10,260 bases of DNA, from NCBI GenBank assembly GCA_030602145.1, contig JAUWAH010000046.1, positions 1-10,260 of the forward strand. The letters run 5' to 3'. This document shows positions 1 to 6,509 of the stretch, in pieces. The translations under genes and the position numbers were made by a program. This DNA comes from Desulfobulbus sp. (GTDB taxonomy: Bacteria; Desulfobacterota; Desulfobulbia; Desulfobulbales; Desulfobulbaceae). The first letter of the stretch is position 1, and each line of letters begins with the position of its first letter. The notes under the pieces were generated by a model. The model was not told where the DNA came from. It searched no databases and saw only the letters and a list, made by a program, of their open reading frames with translations.

Positions 1-131
1 CCCGAGGTCATGCCGGCTCCGGAGCCGCTGGACTGCGACGACCCCTTGGCCACGGCTCTTTTGATCTACACCTCGGGGACCACCGGCACACCCAAGGGAG
101 TGATGCTCTCCTTCGACAATCTGCTGGCCAA
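1..131 (+). repeat. Diverged direct repeat, copy 1 (partner at 1024-1154)
   Basis: Bases 1-131 align without gaps to 1024-1154 at an offset of 1023. I count 13 mismatches (about 90% identity), 8 of them at third codon positions. The match stops abruptly at 131/1154, where copy 1 turns into reductase sequence. It probably continues to the left of the window. Confidence 0.85.
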
Positions 132-612
132 GGCCGGCTACCGGGTGACGGCGGCGACCACCAAGATGCAGGAGGCCCCTTATCTGCACGAAATCGGCGC
201 CGAGGAGGTGATTGCCGCCGCCGAGGTTGATGACCAGAGCAGTCGGGCCCTGCTCAAGCCGCGCTGGGCCGGGGTGGTGGACACCGTCGGCGGCAACATC
301 CTGAGTACGGCGATCAAGGCAACCCGCTACGGCGGCACGGTAACCTGCTGCGGCAATGTCACCTCCGGCGAATTGCACACTTCGATCTACCCCTTCATCC
401 TCAACGGGGTCGGCCTGCTGGGGGTCGATTCGGTCAACTGCCCCACTGCCCTGCGGTTGCGCATCTGGGACAAACTGGCCGGTGAATGGAAGCTGGATCA
501 CCTGGAAACCATCACCACCGAACTGGCCGGCCTCGCCGCCCTGGACGAACGCATCGACCTGCTCCTTCAGGGCAAACACCGGGGCCGCGACATCGTCAAG
601 ATCGACGACTGA
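1..612 (+). CDS. In-frame chimera: acyl-CoA synthetase core fragment fused to C-terminal half of AcuI/YhdH-type reductase (5' partial)
   Basis: The frame is open from base 1, so the first visible ATG (10) is probably internal and the gene begins outside the window. Visible residues 1-43 match an AMP-forming acyl-CoA synthetase, including the P-loop YTSGTTGTPKG. From Lys44 the protein becomes the C-terminal half of a zinc-free MDR oxidoreductase of the AcuI/YhdH family (acryloyl-CoA reductase): KAGYRVTAAT, the GAEEVI segment, GGTVTCCGN and a closing HRGRDIVKID. The switch falls at about base 131, inside a shared ctgctggccaa. The synthetase lacks all its later motifs. The reductase lacks its N-terminal half and the glycine-rich NADPH loop expected just before LLAK. 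Neither activity should survive, so this is probably a fusion pseudogene, or else an assembly chimera. It lies 54 bases upstream of the next gene. I am sure of both domain assignments and unsure whether the fusion is real. Confidence 0.7.
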   Translation, partial: PEVMPAPEPLDCDDPLATALLIYTSGTTGTPKGVMLSFDNLLAKAGYRVTAATTKMQEAPYLHEIGAEEVIAAAEVDDQSSRALLKPRWAGVVDTVGGNILSTAIKATRYGGTVTCCGNVTSGELHTSIYPFILNGVGLLGVDSVNCPTALRLRIWDKLAGEWKLDHLETITTELAGLAALDERIDLLLQGKHRGRDIVKIDD

Positions 613-666
613 ACAGATCCCTCCAGACTAACCGGACGTTCTCACCTTCGCCACTTACCCGCGCCG

Positions 667-3156
667 ATGCTCCTTACCGATCACGACAAAATCGCCCTGA
701 TCCTGCCGGACCGCTCCTTGAACTACGCAGACCTGCTCCGGCAGGCCCGGGCCATGGGCCGCTGCATTCCAGCCGGCACCGAACGAGCCCTCCTTTTCTC
801 CGAGAACCGCCCCGAATGGGTCTATGCCTTGTACGGCGCCTGGAGCATGGGCTGCGCGGCGGTGCCGGTGGATTTCCAGTCCACCGCCGGCGAGGTGGCC
901 CATATCGTTGCCGACTGCCGCCCCCAGGTGGCGTTCTGTTCCCGGGAACGGCTGCCGGTGCTGACCGAGGCACTGGCCGGCCTCGAAGGGCCGCCGACGG
1001 TGCTGGTCTTTGAGGACTTGCACCCCGAAGTCATGCCGGAACCGGAGCCGATCGACTGTGAGGCCCCCCGGGCCACGGCTCTGTTGATCTACACCTCGGG
1101 GACCACCGGCACACCCAAGGGGGTGATGCTCTCCTTCGACAACCTGCTGGCCAACGTCGAGGCGGTCACCGTCGGCACGCCGATCTACGGGCCGGAGGAA
1201 CGGGTGCTGATGCTTCTGCCCCTGCATCACATCTTCCCCCTGCTCGGCACCCTGGTCATACCCTTCCGGATCGGGGCCACCGTGGCCATGTCGCCCTCCC
1301 TGAAAGCCGAGGATATCGTCGCCACCCTGCAAGCCAACAGGATCACCATCCTCATCGGCGTCCCCCGGCTCTATAGCCTGATCATGCGATCGATCCAGAC
1401 CAGGATCGCGGCCAGCCGCCTCGCCTCCATGCTCTACCGCTTGGCCGAACAGGTGGCCTCGCCCCGACTCTCCCGCCTGCTCTTCGGCTCGGTCCACAGA
1501 AAATTCGGTGGCCACCTGAAATTTCTGGTCAGCGGCGGCGCGGCCCTGGACCCGATGGTGGGACGCCAATTCACTACCCTGGGTTTTGAGATCCTGGAAG
1601 GCTACGGCATGACCGAAGCGGCCCCGATGATCAGCTTCACCCGCCCCGGCCAGGTGCACATCGGCTCGGCGGGCACGGCCATGAGCTGCACCGCCATCGA
1701 CATCCGCGACGGCGAGATCGTGGCCAGGGGCCGCAACATCATGCAGGGCTACTGGAACCGGCCCCAAGAAACCGCCGAGGTGCTGCGGGACGGCTGGCTG
1801 CATACCGGCGACCTCGGCCACCTCGACGACCAGGGGCGGCTGTTCATCACCGGCCGGAAGAAGGAGATCCTGGTCCTCGCCAACGGCAAGAACGTCAACC
1901 CGGCGCAGATCGAGCAGGAACTGGAGGCGTTCAGCCCCGCCGTGGCCGAGGCAGGCGTGTTCCTCGAAGACGACCTCCTTGCGGTGGTGATCCGGCCCAA
2001 CCTGGCCCTGCTCCGCGAGCAGGGCGTCACCCGCATGGATGATTTCTTCCGCTGGCAGGTGATCGACCGCTTCAACCGGACGGTATCTCCGTCCAGGCGG
2101 CTGCATCACTGTCTCCTGGTGGAGCATGAGCTGCCCCGCACCCGGCTGTCCAAGTTGAAGCGATTCCAGTTGCCCGACCTGGCAACGGCACGGCGGCAGC
2201 GCACCGTCCAGGTCGAGCACCCGGCCGGCGAAGAGTATCAGGTCATCCACCGGTTCGTGTTCGAACACACCGCCCGCCCCGTCGGACCGGACGACCACCT
2301 GGAGATCGATGTCGCCCTCGACAGCCTCGATAAGGTCAGCCTGCTGGTGTTCATCGACAGGACCTTCGGGGTCAAGATCCCGGAGGAGCAGTTGATGGCG
2401 ATGCCGACCCTGCGCCAGTTGAGCGACCACATCGCCGAGCGCAAACAGCGGCTTGCGGTCGAACTGATCAACTGGCGCGACATCCTCAAGGAGCGGATCG
2501 AAGGCGGCCTGCCGCGCACCTGGTGGACCACCAACCTGATCAAGAACACCAGCCGCCTGCTGTTTTCCTGCTATTTCCGCTTCCGAACCGAAGGCCGGGA
2601 CAACATCCCCGACACGCCCTGCATCCTCGCCCCCAACCATCAAAGCTTCATTGACGGCCTCCTGGTGGCCGCCGGGCTGAAGAATGCCCTGATGCGCCGC
2701 ACCTGCTTCTACGCCAAGGCCAAACACATCCGGCACCGCTGGCTGCGTTTTCTGGCCGATCGCAACAACATCGTGGTCATGGACATCCATGCCGACGTGC
2801 GCCAATCGATCCAGAAGGTGGCCGCCCTGCTGGCCAGCGGCAGGAACGTCATCATCTTCCCCGAGGGCACCCGCAGCCTCGATGGTGCCCTGGGCGAATT
2901 TAAGAAGACCTTTGCCATCCTGAGCAAGGAACTCAACGTGCCGGTGGTGCCGGTGGCCATCCGCGGCGCCTTCGAGGCCCTGCCGGCCGGCTCCCGTATC
3001 CCCAGACCTTTTCGGAGGATCTCGGTCTGCTTCCAGCCGCCGGTCTTCCCGGATGGGCACACCTACGACTCGCTCAAGGATCTGGTGCACAAACAGGTGG
3101 GAAACAGCCTCAAGGCCGGCGACCAACGGTCGCTGGCCGGTGGAGGCCCCCTGTGA
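667..3156 (+). CDS. Trifunctional AMP-dependent acyl synthetase / acyl carrier protein / PlsC-type acyltransferase fusion
   Basis: This 829-aa protein has three modules. Residues 1 to about 500 are an AMP-forming acyl-CoA/acyl-ACP synthetase: P-loop YTSGTTGTPKG (142-152), EGYGMTEAAP (311-320), HTGD (379-382), RKKEIL (397-402), and an A10-type PRTRLSKLKR whose K496 is the likely catalytic lysine. Residues about 515-600 are an acyl carrier domain; S553 in LDSLDKVSLL is the predicted phosphopantetheine site. Residues about 620-820 are a PlsC/LPLAT acyltransferase with NHQSFID (H658, D663: the HX4D motif) and FPEGTRS (731-737). The likely role is to activate a free fatty acid, load it on the built-in carrier and transfer it to a lysophospholipid or glycerol-phosphate acceptor at the membrane. 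E. coli Aas does related chemistry with the two enzymes in the opposite order and no fused carrier. The ATG at 667 is the first start after the in-frame stop at 610-612. I see no clear Shine-Dalgarno. Substrate is inferred. Confidence 0.88.
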   Translation: MLLTDHDKIALILPDRSLNYADLLRQARAMGRCIPAGTERALLFSENRPEWVYALYGAWSMGCAAVPVDFQSTAGEVAHIVADCRPQVAFCSRERLPVLTEALAGLEGPPTVLVFEDLHPEVMPEPEPIDCEAPRATALLIYTSGTTGTPKGVMLSFDNLLANVEAVTVGTPIYGPEERVLMLLPLHHIFPLLGTLVIPFRIGATVAMSPSLKAEDIVATLQANRITILIGVPRLYSLIMRSIQTRIAASRLASMLYRLAEQVASPRLSRLLFGSVHRKFGGHLKFLVSGGAALDPMVGRQFTTLGFEILEGYGMTEAAPMISFTRPGQVHIGSAGTAMSCTAIDIRDGEIVARGRNIMQGYWNRPQETAEVLRDGWLHTGDLGHLDDQGRLFITGRKKEILVLANGKNVNPAQIEQELEAFSPAVAEAGVFLEDDLLAVVIRPNLALLREQGVTRMDDFFRWQVIDRFNRTVSPSRRLHHCLLVEHELPRTRLSKLKRFQLPDLATARRQRTVQVEHPAGEEYQVIHRFVFEHTARPVGPDDHLEIDVALDSLDKVSLLVFIDRTFGVKIPEEQLMAMPTLRQLSDHIAERKQRLAVELINWRDILKERIEGGLPRTWWTTNLIKNTSRLLFSCYFRFRTEGRDNIPDTPCILAPNHQSFIDGLLVAAGLKNALMRRTCFYAKAKHIRHRWLRFLADRNNIVVMDIHADVRQSIQKVAALLASGRNVIIFPEGTRSLDGALGEFKKTFAILSKELNVPVVPVAIRGAFEALPAGSRIPRPFRRISVCFQPPVFPDGHTYDSLKDLVHKQVGNSLKAGDQRSLAGGGPL
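1024..1154 (+). repeat. Diverged direct repeat, copy 2 (partner at 1-131)
   Basis: This segment encodes residues 120 to about 162 of the intact synthetase fusion, including the ATP-binding P-loop. It matches bases 1-131 with 13 differences by my count. Ten of the differences fall in the first 47 bases, and the P-loop region is almost unchanged. Confidence 0.85.
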
Positions 3157-3255
3157 TCATCTCCGCATCGAACTGCGTCGATACAGCCGCAACCCCGCCA
3201 CCCCTCACCCGACCGATCGGCTAACCCGTCAAAACGAAACAATCGCTACGTCCCC

Positions 3256-4671
3256 ATGCATCCCAAACACACCGCCCTGCCCGTCTCCTCCGAAGTCATC
3301 GACGCCCGTATCAGCCCCAACGGCAGCCTGGACGTGCTCTCCAGGCTGGAGGTGGGCAAACTGCTCAATACCAGCCGCGGCCGACTCTACCCGCTGTTCC
3401 GCAATTCCTCCCTGGCCGTGCTCAACTACGGCGATTATCTCGACGACGGCCGCGAACTGCTCGAACGCTACAAGGATTTCGACATCCGGGTGATCCAGGA
3501 GGAGCGCGGCATCAAGCTGGACCTGCGCAACGCGCCGACCAGCGCCTTTGTCGACGGCACCATGATCCGGGGCATCAACGAACATCTGTTCGCCGTGCTG
3601 CGCGATATCGTTTACGTCGACGACACCATCAACAACAACCCCCGTTTCGACCTGGCCACCTCTGACGGCATCACCAACGCCGTCTTTCATATTCTACGCA
3701 ACGCCGGCATCATGCGGCCGCGCACCGAGCCCCGGCTGATCGTCTGCTGGGGGGGGCATTCCATTTCACCAGATGAATACGACTACAGCAAGGAAGTCGG
3801 CTACCGGTTGGGGTTGCGCGGGCTCGACATCTGCACCGGCTGCGGTCCCGGCGCCATGAAGGGGCCAATGAAGGGCGCCACCATCGGTCATGCCAAGCAG
3901 CGCATCTACAACGGCCAATACCTGGGCATCACCGAGCCCGGCATCATAGCCTCGGAATCGCCCAATCCCATCGTCAACGACCTGGTCATCATGCCGGATA
4001 TCGAAAAGCGGCTGGAGGCCTTTGTCCGCGTCGGGCACGCCGTGATTGTCTTTCCGGGTGGCGTGGGGACCGCAGAGGAGATTCTCTACATCCTCTCCAT
4101 CCTCCTCGATCCGGACAATTCGCGCATTCCCCTGCCGCTGATCTTCACCGGACCGGCCGCCTCCGCGGGCTATTTCGAACAGATCGACCACTTCATCACC
4201 GAAACCCTGGGGCCGGCTGCCCGACAGATGTACCGGATCATCATCGACGATCCCGAAACCGTGGCCCACAGGATCACCGAAGGCGTGGAAGAAGTGCGCC
4301 GGTTCCGGGTCAAGGCCGACGACGCCTTCTATTACAACTGGCTGCTCAACATCGACCTGAGCCTGCAACTGCCCTTTGTGCCCAGCCACGAGAACATGCG
4401 CCATCTCGATCTGCACAAGAACCAGCCGCCGCATCTGCTGGCCTCGAACCTGCGGCGGGCCTTCTCCGGCATCGTGGCCGGCAACGTCAAGGAGGCCGGC
4501 ATCCGGGCCATCGAGGAAAAGGGGGTGTTCGAACTGTGCGGCGACGCCGAGATCATGGGGCCGCTCGACAGCCTGCTCGCTGCTTTTGTCGAACAGAAGC
4601 GGATGAAGCTGCCGACCACCACCTACAACCCCTGCTACCGGTTGATCGCCGAGAACGTCGGGGGGCCGTGA
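3256..4671 (+). CDS. ppnN: Pyrimidine/purine nucleotide 5'-monophosphate nucleosidase PpnN (YgdH, LOG family)
   Basis: PpnN splits nucleoside monophosphates into free base and ribose-5-phosphate in the cytoplasm, a nucleotide-salvage step that in E. coli is controlled by (p)ppGpp. The 471-aa product has the full E. coli architecture (454 aa): an N-terminal regulatory region (LEVGKLLNTS, LFRNSSLAVLN), VCWGGHSIS and CTGCGPGAMKGPMKGA (C196 in CGPGAMK), MPDIEKRLEAFVRVGHA, then the LOG signature PGGVGTAEE (267-275), and a C-terminal domain with SHENM, RRAFSGIVAGNVKEAGIRAIEE and RMKLP. All catalytic motifs are intact. The ATG at 3256 gives the expected N-terminus, but no Shine-Dalgarno is evident before it. 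The gene sits 99 bases after the synthetase fusion in the same direction. No functional link to that gene is evident. Confidence 0.92.
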   Translation: MHPKHTALPVSSEVIDARISPNGSLDVLSRLEVGKLLNTSRGRLYPLFRNSSLAVLNYGDYLDDGRELLERYKDFDIRVIQEERGIKLDLRNAPTSAFVDGTMIRGINEHLFAVLRDIVYVDDTINNNPRFDLATSDGITNAVFHILRNAGIMRPRTEPRLIVCWGGHSISPDEYDYSKEVGYRLGLRGLDICTGCGPGAMKGPMKGATIGHAKQRIYNGQYLGITEPGIIASESPNPIVNDLVIMPDIEKRLEAFVRVGHAVIVFPGGVGTAEEILYILSILLDPDNSRIPLPLIFTGPAASAGYFEQIDHFITETLGPAARQMYRIIIDDPETVAHRITEGVEEVRRFRVKADDAFYYNWLLNIDLSLQLPFVPSHENMRHLDLHKNQPPHLLASNLRRAFSGIVAGNVKEAGIRAIEEKGVFELCGDAEIMGPLDSLLAAFVEQKRMKLPTTTYNPCYRLIAENVGGP

Positions 4672-4702
4672 GATTGTGGAGAGCATGACGGGGAAGGAGA
4701 GG

Positions 4703-4731
4703 TTGCTTTTTTTTCGGCCGTGCAGAATAAT
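4703..4731 (+). promoter_or_regulatory. Probable sigma-70-type promoter of the DJ-1/PfpI gene
   Basis: A TTGCTT -35-like box (4703-4708) and an AATAAT -10-like box (4726-4731, 5 of 6 matches to TATAAT) are separated by exactly 17 bases. They lie in the 120-base gap after ppnN and predict a start near 4738 with a leader of about 70 bases. The -35 box is weak. Confidence 0.45.
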
Positions 4732-4797
4732 GGAAACGGTGTCCGGCATCGTCGCCGCTCGGGTGCGATGTCCTCTCGATCATGAACCGGAATGCTT

Positions 4798-4803
4798 GAG
4801 GAG
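4798..4803 (+). promoter_or_regulatory. Ribosome binding site deciding the DJ-1/PfpI start
   Basis: GAGGAG lies 6 bases before the ATG at 4810. The upstream in-frame ATG at 4792 would place this site inside the coding region and has no comparable site of its own, so 4810 is preferred. Confidence 0.7.
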
Positions 4804-4809
4804 TTGATC

Positions 4810-5397
4810 ATGGCAGCAAAAAACATCCTGATGCTGGTGGGGGATTTTGTCGAAGACTACGAGGCGATGGTGCCGTTCCAGATGCTGTGCATGGTGGGGC
4901 ACACCGTCCACACCGTCTGTCCGGGCAAACAGGCCGGCGATACGGTGAAAACAGCCATCCATGATTTCGAGGGCGACCAGACCTACACCGAAAAACCGGG
5001 ACACCGGTTCGCCATCACCACCACCTTCGACCAAGTCGATCCGGCGGCCTATGACGCCCTGATCATCCCCGGTGGCCGGGCTCCGGAGTACATCCGCCTC
5101 AACGACCGGGTGCTGGAGATCGTCCGCCACTTCGCCGCGGCGGCCAAACCCATCGCCGCCGTCTGCCACGGCCAGCAGGTGCTGGTGGCCGCCGGTGTCC
5201 TCGAAGGCAGGTTGTGCACGGCCTACCCGGCGGTCAAGCCGGACATCCTCCAGGCCGGCGGCCGCTGGGCGGAGGTCAACGAGACCTTCTCCAACGCCTG
5301 CGTCGACGGCAACCTGGTCACCGGTCCGGCCTGGCCGGCCCACCCTGAGTGGATCCGTTCGTTCCTCGAACTGCTGGGCAGCACGATCAAGCCGTAA
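4810..5397 (+). CDS. DJ-1/PfpI family protein (class I glutamine amidotransferase-like)
   Basis: This 195-aa cytosolic protein opens with the family's first strand, [18 protein letters not shown], where E15 is the expected acidic partner of the catalytic cysteine. It continues with [16 protein letters not shown] and the nucleophile elbow AVCHGQQVL (C119, H120). The C-terminus [22 protein letters not shown] fits a single-domain PfpI/YhbO-type enzyme. Family members include proteases, deglycases/glyoxalases and chaperone-like stress proteins, so the exact activity cannot be read from sequence. The start is set by the GAGGAG site; a longer 201-aa reading from 4792 is less likely. It appears to be its own transcription unit, with a probable promoter at 4703-4731 and a 363-base gap downstream. 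Confidence 0.9.
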   Translation: MAAKNILMLVGDFVEDYEAMVPFQMLCMVGHTVHTVCPGKQAGDTVKTAIHDFEGDQTYTEKPGHRFAITTTFDQVDPAAYDALIIPGGRAPEYIRLNDRVLEIVRHFAAAAKPIAAVCHGQQVLVAAGVLEGRLCTAYPAVKPDILQAGGRWAEVNETFSNACVDGNLVTGPAWPAHPEWIRSFLELLGSTIKP

Positions 5398-5433
5398 GCC
5401 GGGAACCAGTCATCCAGCGAGGACGCAGGCGGC

Positions 5434-5450
5434 GGCTGTGGCCATTGGCC
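5434..5450 (-). repeat. 17-base inverted match to 7661-7677
   Basis: On the minus strand these bases read GGCCAATGGCCACAGCC, identical to 7661-7677 on the plus strand. The core GGCCAATGGCC is itself nearly palindromic. Both copies are intergenic. Confidence 0.5.
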
Positions 5451-5518
5451 GAATTGAACCGTCGGCGTGCCGAATGCATTGTTTGTGTTTTGTGATGGTC
5501 TCGTACAAAGTGGATTGC

Positions 5519-5560
5519 TGTCATATAAAGACGAGATCTCTCCCTTTGGTCGAGATGACA
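5519..5560. repeat. Dispersed palindromic repeat, copy 1
   Basis: The outer arms TGTCAT (5519-5524) and ATGACA (5555-5560) pair, and the element contains the palindrome GAGATCTC (5533-5540). Read on the minus strand, the right part runs GTCATCTCGACCAAAGGGAG and on into AGATCTC. That is the form of an intergenic repeat I recognise from many bacterial genomes. The left arm is degenerate. Confidence 0.6.
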
Positions 5561-5620
5561 ACATCGGGGCGTGGATAAAGAGAGATGGCGCATCTTGTTC
5601 TCCGAACGTTCATTCGTTGC

Positions 5621-5692
5621 GTCATTTCAAGCAGTGCGGCGACAAGAAATCTCTCTCGTCTTGCGGAGATTTCTCGCTCCGCTCGAAATGAC
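5621..5692. repeat. Dispersed palindromic repeat, copy 2
   Basis: This is a 72-base imperfect inverted repeat. Outer arms GTCATTTC (5621-5628) and GAAATGAC (5685-5692) pair over 8 bases. Inner arms AGAAATCTC (5645-5653) and GAGATTTCT (5666-5674) pair over 9 bases around a 12-base loop. The right half on the minus strand reads GTCATTTCGAGCGGAGCGAG, the same family as copy 1. Confidence 0.75.
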
Positions 5693-5760
5693 CAAAACCG
5701 TTTTCCGACTTGTTACCAGTCCATCTTTTTTGTTCCGTCATCCGCCGTGAGGTATATCCG

Positions 5761-6144
5761 ATGTTGCGAGATTTAGCCCTGGCCGCCAAGGCCGCCTGCA
5801 GCCGGGAGGACCAGGAGAGCCTGGTGCCGATGGTCAAACAACTCCGCGATCTCGGCGAAATCGCCTTCAAGCGCGGTCTGCTGGCCCTGGAAGGAGAGCT
5901 GCCCCAGATCAACGACTCCTTTCTCAAGCTGGGCCTCCAGTTGATCGTCGACAAAACCGAGCCGGACAACGTCCAGGACATCCTCGATGCGGATATCTAC
6001 TACAACGAATCCAACGGTCGCGAACTACTGAAAAAAATCATCATCCGCGAGGGTCTGCTCCGCATCCAGGCCGGCGACAACGCCCGCAACATTCTCATCT
6101 GCACCAAAATATTTCTCGGCAAGGTCGACCCCGCCCATTGGTGA
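5761..6144 (+). CDS. Small soluble protein resembling the MotA cytoplasmic loop; function unknown
   Basis: The 127-aa product has no signal peptide and no membrane segment. Residues about 27-80 look like the loop between membrane helices 2 and 3 of the flagellar stator MotA: FKRGLLALEGEL, then NDSFLKLGLQLIVDKTEP and VQDILDAD, compared with a MotA pattern of roughly RxxGLLALE, DPFLxxGLQLVVDGTDP and VREILE. E44 matches the conserved loop glutamate (E98 in E. coli MotA), while the position of the conserved arginine (R90) appears to be F36. The channel helices are absent, so it cannot be a stator alone. It may bind a rotor or stator partner or simply reuse the fold. The start is the ATG at 5761 with TGAGG at 5748-5752; an upstream TTG at 5710 is weaker. 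The next small gene follows after 48 bases. Confidence 0.75.
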   Translation: MLRDLALAAKAACSREDQESLVPMVKQLRDLGEIAFKRGLLALEGELPQINDSFLKLGLQLIVDKTEPDNVQDILDADIYYNESNGRELLKKIIIREGLLRIQAGDNARNILICTKIFLGKVDPAHW

Positions 6145-6192
6145 ACGGATCACTGCCATGCTCCACGACCCATTCTGACCAGGAACATTGCC

Positions 6193-6468
6193 ATGCAGGA
6201 CGTGAAATTCATTGATCTGCCCGCCGCACGGCAGATCGAGGAGGTGAGAAACCGTTTTCATCACCGACCCGAGGCCGGCTGGTTCAGCGATGGGGGCCTG
6301 TTCGTGGGGGCCACCGAGGCGGAAGTGATCGCTGCCCTGATCGACCTGGAAGCAGCGGAGATCGACGCCATCGGCGACTGCATGGGCGGGTGCTGCATGA
6401 TCGCCCCCAAACTGGAGGATTTCGTCCGCAGCCCATTGACCCAATCCTCTGGAAAACCGACCATCTAG
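6193..6468 (+). CDS. Hypothetical small protein with CMGGCC cysteine cluster
   Basis: I do not recognise a family for this 91-aa protein. It is soluble and acidic, with a predicted helical segment EAEVIAALIDLEAAEIDAIG followed by a tight cysteine group, C63-M-G-G-C67-C68, that could bind metal or take part in thiol chemistry. AGGA at 6181-6184 lies 8 bases before the ATG. It follows the MotA-loop-like gene in the same direction and may share its transcript. The stop is 41 bases from the end of the convergent DUF1848 gene. Codon use resembles its neighbours, which supports a real gene. Confidence 0.6.
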   Translation: MQDVKFIDLPAARQIEEVRNRFHHRPEAGWFSDGGLFVGATEAEVIAALIDLEAAEIDAIGDCMGGCCMIAPKLEDFVRSPLTQSSGKPTI

Positions 6469-6509
6469 GCGGCCAGCATCCCCTGCCGGCGGCCACGCCT
6501 ATTCGGCTG

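Larger units (their letters stand above)
5398..5760. other. Intergenic region with dispersed palindromic repeats
   Basis: This 363-base gap is clearly lower in GC than its neighbours and I see no credible gene in it. The right half carries two inverted-repeat elements (5519-5560 and 5621-5692). Short open frames here translate to strings such as FERSEKS and SSRPKGEIS, which are typical false proteins produced by this repeat type. The left half (5398-5510) shows nothing recognisable apart from a 17-base inverted match to 7661-7677. Confidence 0.7.

Noticed and set aside
655..3126. Minus-strand open frame of 823 codons opposite the synthetase fusion
   Set aside because: It is a GC-rich antisense shadow: low-complexity Gly/Gln/His/Asp-rich translation with no domain, while the plus strand carries three intact domains with catalytic residues.
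4703..4716. T-run (4707-4714) as an intrinsic terminator of ppnN
   Set aside because: No stem-loop precedes it. It fits better as promoter spacer sequence for the next gene.
4792..4809. Earlier in-frame ATG for the DJ-1/PfpI gene
   Set aside because: The GAGGAG ribosome site lies between it and the ATG at 4810, and the family N-terminus begins just after 4810.
5398..5760. CRISPR array in the repeat-bearing gap
   Set aside because: There are only two diverged palindromic elements, with no regular repeat-spacer pattern.
5223..5981. Short minus-strand frames containing SSRPKGEIS and FERSEKS strings
   Set aside because: These are translations of the dispersed palindromic repeats, a familiar source of false gene calls.
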